Source: Formosa sediminum (GTDB lineage: Bacteria; Bacteroidota; Bacteroidia; Flavobacteriales; Flavobacteriaceae). Taken from it: 64,000 nt of DNA. The notes below the pieces were generated by a model. The model made no database searches, was not told the origin of the DNA, and was given only the letters and a program-made list of their open reading frames with translations. Made by a program: the position numbers and the translations under genes. Location: positions 2,575,001 to 2,639,000 of the forward strand of contig NZ_CP041637.1 in the NCBI RefSeq assembly GCF_007197735.1, given 5' to 3'. Positions within the stretch are counted from its first letter, which is position 1. Each line of letters opens with the position of its first letter. Of the stretch, positions 1-7,639 are shown piece after piece.

Positions 1-537
1 TATTTCAGCATCAAGCTGAATAAATGGCGCTAAAAAATCAGATTTCTCTTTGGCTAATTGTTCGGCTATAAATTGATTTGGAATAAAATGATTTATAAAA
101 GCACCTGTATGCTCTTGAAACGTGATGTTTTTTAAATTGCTAACCGGTTGTGAGCTGAAACTGTTCTGTTTGAAAGAATACACAGAAGATGTTAGCGTTT
201 TTTCATCTGGGTCTTCATCTAAAATAGTGTCACACCATTCCTCAAAAAGTGGTGTTTTTTCTATTTCAAAGGCGTAAACAATTTTACCTTCAAGATAAGC
301 AATGCCATAAAATTTATGAATATGGATGTTATCTGGCGTAATAAATAAGAGTTTAAAGACGGCTTTTTCTGTATGTTTTTCAACAGCTTCTAAAAGAGCG
401 TCTCTAAATGTAAAACTGTTATTATAATGATACGGGTCTTCAAGAACGGGAAAGGTATTGATTTGAAGGCGTTCTACATTAAAATCGCTCCATTGTAAAT
501 CTTTAAAATTATCTGAATATGCGGTATAGTTAATCAT
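1..537 (-). CDS. Hypothetical protein, C-terminus outside the window
   Basis: The reading frame is open from an ATG at 537 to the window edge, giving 179 codons with no stop. The protein begins MINYTAYSDNFKDLQW and is rich in aromatic and acidic residues, with no signal peptide or membrane segment, so it is probably cytoplasmic. I do not recognise a family. A copy of the locus-wide 16-bp element lies 53 bp upstream of the ATG, at 591-606, so the gene probably has its own promoter although it follows the VWA/synthetase operon on the same strand. Confidence 0.8.
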   Translation of the reverse strand, partial: MINYTAYSDNFKDLQWSDFNVERLQINTFPVLEDPYHYNNSFTFRDALLEAVEKHTEKAVFKLLFITPDNIHIHKFYGIAYLEGKIVYAFEIEKTPLFEEWCDTILDEDPDEKTLTSSVYSFKQNSFSSQPVSNLKNITFQEHTGAFINHFIPNQFIAEQLAKEKSDFLAPFIQLDAEI

Positions 538-560
538 TTTACGCTTATAAATTTAGATAG

Positions 561-606
561 CTAAGGTAACTTGGATGCTTGAAGTTCTTATCACTGAAAT
601 TAGTGA
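561..606 (-). promoter_or_regulatory. Regulon promoter: 16-bp palindrome plus -7 box
   Basis: Read toward the gene, TCACTAATTTCAGTGA (591-606) is followed after exactly 22 bp by TACCTTAG (561-568), which matches five of the six defined bases of TANNTTTG. The ATG is at 537. The element differs from the palindrome TCACTGAATTCAGTGA at two positions. Confidence 0.6.
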
Positions 607-647
607 TTTTGAAAACTACAGCTCTATTTTGTAAAAATGAATACGGA

Positions 648-1784
648 TTATTGTAGAAAAAGTTTCTTAATATCCTGACGTTTTGGTCCGTAACTACCGT
701 ATACAGTTTTAAAATTTGTGTTTAATTTTTGAAACAAATTAGCATAAGAAAAACGAGGCAATTGGTCTAAACAAGTTATTACAAGATGTTTGTTACTCTG
801 CAAATTTTGATGATGAATAGCATCGCAGCTTAACGCATAATTCAGTAATTCGGTAGCTAAAGCTTGTGTTCTAAATACACCTTGAAACTCGTTAGTCACA
901 TTCGCTTCATTTTCATTATTCTGAAGATTTACAGGTTCGGTTTCTGCCATTGGGCCATTGCCGTGACGGGTTTGATAACAACGGGTTACATAATAGATGT
1001 CTATTTCAGATATGGTTTTTAAATGCGATGTTATCTGCTGAACTGCGTTTTTAGACGTCGTGTAACTCCACGTGGTATGCGGATGAAAACCGTGCTGCGT
1101 ATCGAGTAAAATACCTTGGCTGCCTTCAAAAATAAAATGCTCAAACTTAGAAGCTAGTTCAGAAAGAGCTGCCACATTATAAAACGGTTGCAGAGACTTG
1201 CAACTTTCTAAAAAATAGGCTTCGTTATAATCTTTTAGCTCGTTTTTATAATAATCTTGTACCGCTTTTGGTTGATGCTCTAACTTTGTTTTGTAATAGG
1301 TTTTTATACTTTGCAAGCGTTGTTGTAAAACCCATTGAAACTGTAAATCGTTAGCATACAGGTAAACTTCATCTTTATTTCTGGCAATTGTAGTTCCAAA
1401 TCCCAAACCACAAGAACCGTGCTGTTGTTGTTTTTCTATCGCTCTGTTATAAGCAATGTCGTAAAACGTGGTTATCATTGCTAACGGATGAACATATAAT
1501 TTTGGCTGATAGGGTTTTAAGAAATTACCTTCATCTACAATAGCAGGCGGAAATAATGTGGTATGTTCTGAATAATAGGTTGGTACGCCCAACAAGCTTC
1601 CTGAACCAAAATTACTAAAGGTATGCGTAAGCACCTCTGTAGTTACTGTATGCCCAATTTGGTGGCCACCAGAACACCTAACCACAAGACTATGTTTTGG
1701 ATGTTGTGATGCCAAAAAATCGGTAGTTAACCCTTTTCCAGCATCACCAAATCCTAAATCTATTACTAAGCTACACTTTGGCAT
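648..1784 (-). CDS. Adenylosuccinate-synthetase-like enzyme (shortened PurA paralogue)
   Basis: PurA joins IMP and aspartate using GTP. Several of its motifs are recognisable here. The N-terminal GTP loop reads GDAGKG, with D14 in the catalytic aspartate position. It is followed by GGHQIGHT with H45 in the catalytic histidine position, then GLGFGTT near residue 126, FEGSQGILLDTQHG near 220 and TRCYQTRHGNGP near 265. At 378 residues it is about 50 shorter than housekeeping PurA, and the usual C-terminal part is not recognisable. The ATG directly abuts the stop of the upstream VWA gene, so the two are co-translated. The location inside a VWA/DUF4132 locus argues against a role in purine synthesis. 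The true substrate is unknown; a nucleotide-modifying effector is my inference. Confidence 0.85.
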   Translation of the reverse strand: MPKCSLVIDLGFGDAGKGLTTDFLASQHPKHSLVVRCSGGHQIGHTVTTEVLTHTFSNFGSGSLLGVPTYYSEHTTLFPPAIVDEGNFLKPYQPKLYVHPLAMITTFYDIAYNRAIEKQQQHGSCGLGFGTTIARNKDEVYLYANDLQFQWVLQQRLQSIKTYYKTKLEHQPKAVQDYYKNELKDYNEAYFLESCKSLQPFYNVAALSELASKFEHFIFEGSQGILLDTQHGFHPHTTWSYTTSKNAVQQITSHLKTISEIDIYYVTRCYQTRHGNGPMAETEPVNLQNNENEANVTNEFQGVFRTQALATELLNYALSCDAIHHQNLQSNKHLVITCLDQLPRFSYANLFQKLNTNFKTVYGSYGPKRQDIKKLFLQ

Positions 1785-2648
1785 TTACAACATATTTTCT
1801 ACTTCAGAATTATCTGAAGATGTATTGGTATTGCTTGTAGCTGTATAAGGTTTATGGTTTTCTATCACCACATTTGCAATACGTTTAGCAACCGTTTTAT
1901 AATCAGGAATTTCAATAAAATTTTCTCCCAACAGTGTTTTCCAATTGCCTTTACGGCTTTCTTGTTTTGCCCATTCGTTATGTTCTAAATGCATATGAAA
2001 CACATTATATTTTTCTTGTGCTTCTGCAATAATAGCTTCTGTAGTAATGGTTTCTGCTTGATTAGTACAGGTATATCTTTTAATAATTTCTGCAGGAATG
2101 GTAGGAAAAACAGGTTCGTCTCCAATGGTAAATAAAAATCCTTTTTGTTGTCTTTTTTCCCAACAATCAATAGACGTATGGCGCGCCGCAAATAAATGTG
2201 CTAAATTATAACCTTCTTGATTGTTTCCTCCACCGCCTCCTTCAAGGTAAACACGCGTTAACCAACGGTCTAACAACTCGGCAGACGATTCAAACTGACC
2301 TACTTGTAAAGGTGCTCTGTCGTATATAAAATCTCCAATCCCTAAAAAGAGTACTTGTGGGTCTTCAATTCCCGCTTCCATTAATGAGCCTATAAGGTCT
2401 GGTAGCGCTTCTTTTACAATATGTTCTGGCACAAAACCCATACTACCGGTAACATCTAAAGCTACAATAATAGATACACTTTCTGGATGCTCTTCAGAAT
2501 CTCTAGATTCTCTAACTAGTGCTTTAATAGGGTCCATTTCTGGGTCTAGTGTTCTAGATGTAAATATTTCTTCTCTAGATTTATTGCTGTAATTTTTTGC
2601 TTTTCTTAAACGTGCGTAGGCATCGTTACTAAATCTTCCTCCTCCCAT
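1785..2648 (-). CDS. von Willebrand factor A (VWA) domain protein
   Basis: A 287-residue protein without a signal peptide. The VWA fold begins near residue 58 with VSIIVALDVTGSM, and D65, T67 and S69 form the DxTxS-type MIDAS metal site. A later glycine-rich loop (EGGGGGNNQEG) and a GDEPVF turn follow. The first 55 residues are basic and polar and start MGGGRFSNDAY. The tail is rich in Asn, Thr and Ser. Bacterial cytoplasmic VWA proteins often act with MoxR-type AAA+ ATPases as chaperone adaptors. No ATPase is visible here, but the locus continues beyond the left edge. It lies 2 bp after the coiled-coil gene and abuts the synthetase-like gene, forming a three-gene operon. Confidence 0.9.
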   Translation of the reverse strand: MGGGRFSNDAYARLRKAKNYSNKSREEIFTSRTLDPEMDPIKALVRESRDSEEHPESVSIIVALDVTGSMGFVPEHIVKEALPDLIGSLMEAGIEDPQVLFLGIGDFIYDRAPLQVGQFESSAELLDRWLTRVYLEGGGGGNNQEGYNLAHLFAARHTSIDCWEKRQQKGFLFTIGDEPVFPTIPAEIIKRYTCTNQAETITTEAIIAEAQEKYNVFHMHLEHNEWAKQESRKGNWKTLLGENFIEIPDYKTVAKRIANVVIENHKPYTATSNTNTSSDNSEVENML

Positions 2649-2650
2649 AA

Positions 2651-3001
2651 TTACAGTTCGTTTATTGTGGCACCAAATAAATGCGCATAACGCTTTTTGG
2701 CTAGTTCTAATTTAATTTCTAGGTTTCTAATTTTTACAGATAATTCTAAGTCTTTTGCTACATAATCTTTAGCATCAAAATCTGAAGCTAATACTAAACT
2801 GTTAGCATCTGTAGGACTCATATCTAACATATTATCTTGTTCGCGTTTTAAACGTTTTAATGCCAAGGCTAAATCTTCTGTTTCGCGTTTATACATTAAT
2901 TGAGCATCTTCTGCTATAGCGTGAGCACGGTCGTCTCTTATTTTTTCGTTGTTACGTTTTAGAGATTCTAAAAACGCAGCAGTTTTGGTGTTGTCTTCCA
3001 T
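2651..3001 (-). CDS. Small coiled-coil protein of the VWA operon
   Basis: This 116-residue, highly charged protein is predicted by eye to be mostly helical. Heptad-like runs of Leu/Ala with Lys/Glu extend from about residue 10 to 60 and again from 80 to 108. It has no signal peptide and no recognised family. It is the first gene of the operon with the VWA and synthetase-like genes, separated from the VWA start by 2 bp. A regulon promoter ends 46 bp upstream of its ATG. A structural or adaptor role for the VWA protein is inferred from position only. Confidence 0.8.
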   Translation of the reverse strand: MEDNTKTAAFLESLKRNNEKIRDDRAHAIAEDAQLMYKRETEDLALALKRLKREQDNMLDMSPTDANSLVLASDFDAKDYVAKDLELSVKIRNLEIKLELAKKRYAHLFGATINEL

Positions 3002-3017
3002 AAAAAAAGGTTTTTTA

Positions 3018-3063
3018 CAAAGTTAGCGGCTGTGGTCTTTATTTTTATCCCTGATAACAGTGA
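3018..3063 (-). promoter_or_regulatory. Regulon promoter of the coiled-coil/VWA/synthetase operon
   Basis: In the minus direction, TCACTGTTATCAGGGA (3048-3063) is followed after 22 bp by TAACTTTG (3018-3025), a full TANNTTTG match. The ATG is at 3001. Its partner element for the divergent gene lies 50 bp away, at 3098. Confidence 0.7.
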
Positions 3064-3097
3064 TATTGTGTAGCGTTAAATTCTTCCGAAGAAAAAA

Positions 3098-3143
3098 TCA
3101 CGGAATACAGGCATCAGTTATTTCTGGAAGCAACTTACTTTTG
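3098..3143 (+). promoter_or_regulatory. Regulon promoter of the 3165 gene
   Basis: TCACGGAATACAGGCA (3098-3113) is followed after 22 bp by TACTTTTG (3136-3143), a full TANNTTTG match. The ATG at 3165 is 51 bp beyond the element. The position of the -7 box rules out the longer GTG-initiated frame starting at 3060. Confidence 0.7.
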
Positions 3144-3164
3144 AAAACTTATAAAACCAAAATT

Positions 3165-4070
3165 ATGATTGCATTACACTTATCTTCTAAAGGATTTCAA
3201 ATTAATTCAGAAACCATCACTTTTCCAGTATCTATAGATACTTTAAAACAATGCTTAAATGATGATGTTAAAATATTTAAAAGAAAATTTAACACCATTT
3301 TTACTTGGTCTGATTTAGGAATTATGGCGTATTCTAAAGATGGGAATGTTGCAGAGTCTATCACGATATCATTATGTCTTGATACCCATAATTTTAGTCC
3401 GAAGCAGGTATTTAGTGGTATATTTTATTATAACAATCAAGATATTGTACGGTATTATAAGTCGCATAAACAGCAACACGTTAAGTTATTTAAAGGTGAT
3501 GATAGTGGTGCATTAGTAGAAAATGGCATTAGTGCTTGTTTTAGTAAAGAGGACGATTGCATTTGTGCGATTCAAATAAATAATTATATCCCATATGAGC
3601 GAGGCGCGGGGTTACCAGAAGACAAATACATAATTAAACCGCTTAATGAAGATATTTTGATTTTTGAAGACTTTGGTTTTAAATTATCTGTGATTGAAGA
3701 GTTAATGTATATAAAAGGGTTGATGGAGCCAGTTTTTGATTTGTTTGAATTTGCTGATTGGTATAAAGCTCGAGACATTGATATTGATGAAGAAGGCTAC
3801 GAACCGATAGCTGAAGTCACGCAATATTTTAAAGATCTACCAATACCAAAACGTTTAGCTTCCGAAATTACCGATTTTTATCAAGACGGCGGAAACGATA
3901 TTTATATGAATTTATGTCCGTTTTCTGGTGGTGCTGTTGAATATTGGGATATAGAAACTGCCATAGATGCCAAACAATTTCCTAATCTTAAAAAAGTAAC
4001 ATTATGCTATGCTACAGATGCAGCGTATAAGGAGTTTGAACAATTAGGAATAGAGACAGAATGGTTATAA
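3165..4070 (+). CDS. Hypothetical protein, DUF6892/DUF7738-like
   Basis: This 301-residue cytoplasmic protein starts at the ATG at 3165, because the promoter lies between 3098 and 3143. The N-terminal part (MIALHLSSKGFQINSETITF, then a strand-rich region with a D/W-L-G segment) and the C-terminal part (NDIYMNLCPFSGGAVEYWDI, then QFPNLKKVTLCYATD) resemble domains I recall as DUF7738 and DUF6892. Those names are from memory and unverified. The C-terminal half contains one strand-turn unit reminiscent of a leucine-rich repeat. The gene is monocistronic, with a terminator directly downstream. Function unknown. Confidence 0.8.
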   Translation: MIALHLSSKGFQINSETITFPVSIDTLKQCLNDDVKIFKRKFNTIFTWSDLGIMAYSKDGNVAESITISLCLDTHNFSPKQVFSGIFYYNNQDIVRYYKSHKQQHVKLFKGDDSGALVENGISACFSKEDDCICAIQINNYIPYERGAGLPEDKYIIKPLNEDILIFEDFGFKLSVIEELMYIKGLMEPVFDLFEFADWYKARDIDIDEEGYEPIAEVTQYFKDLPIPKRLASEITDFYQDGGNDIYMNLCPFSGGAVEYWDIETAIDAKQFPNLKKVTLCYATDAAYKEFEQLGIETEWL

Positions 4071-4094
4071 TTTAGTTGTAAATACTTAAAAAAG

Positions 4095-4120
4095 CACGCT
4101 CTAATTGGCGTGTTTTTTTT
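4095..4120 (+). terminator. Rho-independent terminator
   Basis: A hairpin CACGC / GCGTG (4095-4099 and 4108-4112) with an 8-nt loop is flanked by an A-run on the left and eight T residues at 4113-4120. It lies 24 bp after the stop of the 3165 gene. Confidence 0.8.
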
Positions 4121-4171
4121 GCCATTTATTTGTCTAAAATTAGATAAAATTGAAAACAGTATTTATAATTA

Positions 4172-4217
4172 TCATTGGTTTCAGGGATAAGAACAAACTG
4201 CATTAGCTCTAATTTTG
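4172..4217 (+). promoter_or_regulatory. Regulon promoter of the 4244 gene
   Basis: TCATTGGTTTCAGGGA (4172-4187) is followed after 22 bp by TAATTTTG (4210-4217). The ATG at 4244 is 56 bp beyond the element. The flank TTTCAG-GATAAGAAC is shared with the copy at 591-606 read in its own direction. Confidence 0.65.
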
Positions 4218-4243
4218 TCTTATAACAATAAAGCAAAAAGATT

Positions 4244-4891
4244 ATGGGATTAACAATTTCAAGTGGGATATTAGTAGATTTTAAAGACAATGAACCTGAA
4301 GCTTTTGAAGCTTACAAGGCGATTTTTGAAAATATAAATACTATTCTTGCAAAAAATGGTGTAGCGCCGTACAAAGAACCTATAGAGATGAATAAAGAGC
4401 CATTACAATTTGGCGGCTTTCCTTATAGTTTTTTACACCATTTAAGACGATTTGCAGCACACGTTTGGGAACAGAAAGACAATGAAAATTGGGACTGGAC
4501 CCCAACACCATTTTCTATTGATGATGAACCTGGTGCAGATGCAATTTTAGAGGAGCATTATACGTATATGTCTAGCCATTTATTAACCCATTCTGATTCA
4601 GAAGGTTTTTATGTTCCTGTAGAATTACCAGAAGTTCTTTTTGATACGGAAGAAGCACCGGTACCTGGAGCTATGATTGGTTCGTCTTATGATTTGTTAA
4701 GTGAATTAAAAAGTCTTACCGCACATTTAGGCATTGGTTTAGATGATAATGACAACCTTACTAATGTAGATGAATTGAATGCAATTATAACTAATGAAGA
4801 CGATTTTTGGATCGAAATTTTAGTGTGTGTGACTCTTATAGATGCAGCAAAATTTAGTATTCAAAACAAAACAGCAATTCTTTTTAATTAA
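4244..4891 (+). CDS. Hypothetical acidic cytoplasmic protein
   Basis: A 215-residue, strongly acidic protein beginning MGLTISSGILVDFKDNEPEAFE. Visible features are an aromatic motif HLRRFAAHVWEQKDNENWDW near residues 66-85 and a helix-rich C-terminal half. There is no signal peptide and no catalytic motif I recognise. It has its own regulon promoter, which makes it a member of the same system as the VWA and DUF4132 operons. The size and acidity resemble small accessory or immunity-type proteins, but I would not assign a function. Confidence 0.8.
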   Translation: MGLTISSGILVDFKDNEPEAFEAYKAIFENINTILAKNGVAPYKEPIEMNKEPLQFGGFPYSFLHHLRRFAAHVWEQKDNENWDWTPTPFSIDDEPGADAILEEHYTYMSSHLLTHSDSEGFYVPVELPEVLFDTEEAPVPGAMIGSSYDLLSELKSLTAHLGIGLDDNDNLTNVDELNAIITNEDDFWIEILVCVTLIDAAKFSIQNKTAILFN

Positions 4892-4977
4892 TTTTCCAGT
4901 TGAATTTTTCTTGAAATAAAACCCATCAAAATACCTGCAATATTATTTGTAGGTGTATTTAAAAACAAGGAGTTGCA

Positions 4978-5073
4978 ATGATTTTAACAGATAATCATTC
5001 TATAAATACCAGAAACCATTATGAAGATTTCCGTATGGTTTTCTGGAAAGACGAACCTGTAAAACGATGGTAA
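4978..5073 (+). CDS. Possible 31-residue peptide in the 4892-5234 gap
   Basis: Within the 343-bp gap, an ATG at 4978 opens a 31-codon frame that begins MILTDNHSINTRNHYEDF and ends VKRW. It is preceded at 7-8 bp by AAGGAG, an unusually good Shine-Dalgarno sequence for this genome. It could be a real small peptide, a gene remnant or chance. Nothing else is recognisable in the gap. Confidence 0.25.
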   Translation: MILTDNHSINTRNHYEDFRMVFWKDEPVKRW

Positions 5074-5234
5074 ATTTTAAACACATCGTAGTGTAACGGG
5101 TTTAAAAATACTCACCAATTAGATTTATATAGTATCATTTCGCTTGCTTAATTATAGGTAGGTTAGGGAGTTATGTCTTTATTTTTCTAATTAATATCCT
5201 ATTAAAGCAATTACAATCATTAAATTTTATCACC

Positions 5235-6350
5235 TTGAAAAATCTACAGTTATATTTCGTTTTATTATTAGTAATACTGTCTTCTTGTAGTCGAAAAACA
5301 TATACCGCTTTATATCAGGACAATCACCTAGATTCTTCTAAAGTAACTTCTTATTTTTTACCAAAGCATGTATTGAAATTAGAAATTGTTTATACTATAA
5401 ACGAACCTAGAGTTGTATACAAAGGAATAGACCAGGCTTTAACCTCTAGTCCTACAAAGGTGACAATTGAAGATCCTATTTTAATTACTAAACATATAGT
5501 TGCAGATCAGTCTCAGGCTTATATTTTAAGCGGAAAACAAGTCGCAGACAAATATTTTAAGACAGAACAAAATTACGAGGCAAAAGATGTAGATACAATT
5601 ACAGTTTTTCCTATCGATAAAGATACTCATACAGCAGCATCTTCTGTGTCTTTAACAGATTCTAGTAGGGAAGAAGACGCTTATGCTGCGGTGTTAGAGA
5701 TGTTGAACAATATCTCTAAAATACAAACGAAACAAGATGCAGTGTTTACGTTAGATTTAGTTTCATTTTACAAAATGCAGTTTACTCAAATTAATGAAGA
5801 TTATAAGCCTTATGTTAAAAAAAATAAAGTCAAATATACGGTTATAGTAGATCCATTAATTCAAAATCATGAGGATTATACTATTTATCCGTCTCATATT
5901 TTTAGTGACGCTATGGTGTTAATGGATACTGTTACCATAGTGTTTCCCAAAGTTAAGGCTATAAAAGCTAATGTATTTAATGCTCAAGATGTTGTTGAAG
6001 GGGTAGCGTATCGAAGTTTAGATACTAAACCTATACATGTTAAAATGAATACAGATCATCTTCAAACTACGGCATCATCATACCATCAGTTTGAAACTAT
6101 AAAACTAATATCAGCATCAGATTTAAAAACTAAAAAAAATCAGGATGTCATATTATTCGATACACATATTGCACCTTTAGAATTTCAAGAGGTACTTTTT
6201 AATCTGCACGATACTGTAGAGGATTTAAATTTCAACAAACCACAATCTATTACAGAATCTCAAATATCTATTAAAAAAGCATATAAAGAAAAGTTACAAA
6301 AAATCGATTTACTTATTAAAAAACTTGAAGAACGAAAAGCGGCATTGTAA
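5235..6350 (+). CDS. Uncharacterised lipoprotein
   Basis: A 371-residue protein with a signal peptide MKNLQLYFVLLLVILSSC whose lipobox ends at C18, so it should be a lipoprotein in the envelope. The start used is TTG at 5235; I see no in-frame ATG that keeps the signal peptide. The segment SYFLPKHVLKLEIVYT near residues 40-55 recalls the DUF4831 family of Bacteroidota, but this is unverified. A lysine-rich coiled-coil tail closes the protein. It lacks the regulon promoter and probably does not belong to the surrounding system. Confidence 0.8.
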   Translation: MKNLQLYFVLLLVILSSCSRKTYTALYQDNHLDSSKVTSYFLPKHVLKLEIVYTINEPRVVYKGIDQALTSSPTKVTIEDPILITKHIVADQSQAYILSGKQVADKYFKTEQNYEAKDVDTITVFPIDKDTHTAASSVSLTDSSREEDAYAAVLEMLNNISKIQTKQDAVFTLDLVSFYKMQFTQINEDYKPYVKKNKVKYTVIVDPLIQNHEDYTIYPSHIFSDAMVLMDTVTIVFPKVKAIKANVFNAQDVVEGVAYRSLDTKPIHVKMNTDHLQTTASSYHQFETIKLISASDLKTKKNQDVILFDTHIAPLEFQEVLFNLHDTVEDLNFNKPQSITESQISIKKAYKEKLQKIDLLIKKLEERKAAL

Positions 6351-6368
6351 ACCGTTGAATATATAATA

Positions 6369-6414
6369 TCACTGAAAACCGTTACCTAAAAACCTAAGCA
6401 AAACAGCATATTTG
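6369..6414 (+). promoter_or_regulatory. Regulon promoter of the DUF1963/DUF2262/endonuclease V operon
   Basis: TCACTGAAAACCGTTA (6369-6384) is followed after 22 bp by CATATTTG (6407-6414), five of six defined bases of TANNTTTG. The likely original ATG at 6442 is 57 bp beyond the element. Confidence 0.55.
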
Positions 6415-6475
6415 TAATGTATCAAAATTAAAAAACAACTTATGGACAAAGCTAAATTTGAAGAGATAGTTAAAA

Positions 6476-7192
6476 TTGGAAAAATACGATTTATATAAAA
6501 AAGAAGCGTATTTAAGATCCGTAATGTTACCCTCTATTAAAATAGTAGGAGAAAATCGCAGTAAAGAAAATGTAGGTTTAAGTAAACAAGGAGGCTATCC
6601 AGAAGTGCCTGAAGATTTTGAATGGCCTAAACACGAGTTTGGCGATTATCGTTTTGCATTACAAATTAATTTAAGTGAAATTAAATTTGAAATGCCACTA
6701 CCAAAAACAGGAATGTTAAGCTTTTTTATAGCTAATGATGATGATAAAAATGTATTTTTTGGAGCAAAAGATTATGCAAAAGTCTATCATTTTGAAGAAG
6801 GTACTCCCTTAAAAACCTATATAAATCCTAATTTAGATTACTTCTATGTAGATCATTGTATACGAATTGATTTGCAAGAGAATGTAGATATACCTTACAG
6901 AGAAGAGTTACATAAAGACAAAGGATTAAATAAAAGACAACTAGATTACGTATGCAGTAAAGTACCAGATATGGTAAGCAAAAAAACATTTAGTTATTTA
7001 TTTGGATACCCATATTACAACACCTTAGCTTATGATCCGCGTAAAACAGATGAGTGGACGTCGTTACTTACGTTACGATGGAATAATGTTTTTTCTTGGG
7101 ACTGGGATATGGATGAGTTTTTAATGTTTTTTATTGAAAAAGATAAACTTGCCAAAGGTGACTTCTCTAACATAAGAACCGATTTAGGATAA
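6476..7192 (+). CDS. DUF1963 (YwqG-like) protein with a shifted N-terminus
   Basis: The 238-residue body is YwqG-like: GGYPEVPEDFEWP near residues 40-52, then FALQINLSEI, SFFIAND and a late GYPYYN motif. The frame opens at a TTG at 6476. A better start, ATG at 6442, gives MDKAKFEEIVKIGK and then runs off frame at the five A residues 6480-6484, meeting a stop shortly after. Removing one A joins it into this frame as KIGKYDLYKKEA. So either the gene carries a one-base insertion or translation restarts at the TTG. DUF1963 proteins have no settled function. It is the first gene of a tight operon running to 9364. Confidence 0.75.
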   Translation: MEKYDLYKKEAYLRSVMLPSIKIVGENRSKENVGLSKQGGYPEVPEDFEWPKHEFGDYRFALQINLSEIKFEMPLPKTGMLSFFIANDDDKNVFFGAKDYAKVYHFEEGTPLKTYINPNLDYFYVDHCIRIDLQENVDIPYREELHKDKGLNKRQLDYVCSKVPDMVSKKTFSYLFGYPYYNTLAYDPRKTDEWTSLLTLRWNNVFSWDWDMDEFLMFFIEKDKLAKGDFSNIRTDLG

Positions 7193-7201
7193 CATATACA
7201 A

Positions 7202-7627
7202 ATGAAAATAACAAAAGATACGCTCAAAAAAGATTCACGGAGTGAAGATTGTTATAGGACAACAATTGAATCAGATCAGAAAAAAATTGATGTCAGTCTA
7301 AATTTAGAAGACATTAGTTTAGAGGAAATGATTGCTTTAGGAAATTCATTTTTTGAAGATTTTGAAGATAAAAAGAACAAAGCCACAGATGAAATCGTAA
7401 GTGCGTTTTACGAAAATTATAATGAAAACTGGGCCGATGAAGATAATGGATATCCAGAGTTAAGCAAGCAAGAATTCAGAGAGAAGTTAACGATAACAGC
7501 TATTCATTTTTACGCCAAAGATTTAATAGACGTTGTTTATAATGAAGATGGTATGTTCGGGAATCATTATTTAATTGCACAATCTTATGACGGTGAAAAC
7601 TTTGACGATACCACAATGTTTGGATAA
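7202..7627 (+). CDS. DUF2262-like protein
   Basis: A 141-residue acidic protein whose C-terminal part ends GNHYLIAQSYDGENFDDTTM, the pattern I associate with the DUF2262 family. The N-terminal half is helical and charged. No signal peptide or catalytic motif is seen. It starts 9 bp after the YwqG-like gene and ends 12 bp before the second one, so it is translated from the same message. Function unknown. Confidence 0.8.
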   Translation: MKITKDTLKKDSRSEDCYRTTIESDQKKIDVSLNLEDISLEEMIALGNSFFEDFEDKKNKATDEIVSAFYENYNENWADEDNGYPELSKQEFREKLTITAIHFYAKDLIDVVYNEDGMFGNHYLIAQSYDGENFDDTTMFG

Positions 7628-7639
7628 AAAATTAAAAAA

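Noticed and set aside
648-1784. Considered whether the PurA-like gene is a phage PurZ (2-aminoadenine genome pathway).
   Set aside because: No phage genes, DNA polymerase or dATP-degrading enzyme are nearby, and it is coupled to a VWA gene. Sequence alone does not show the PurZ-specific changes.
3060-3164. An upstream GTG start for the 3165 gene.
   Set aside because: The predicted promoter (3098-3143) lies inside this extension, and the extra residues look non-coding.
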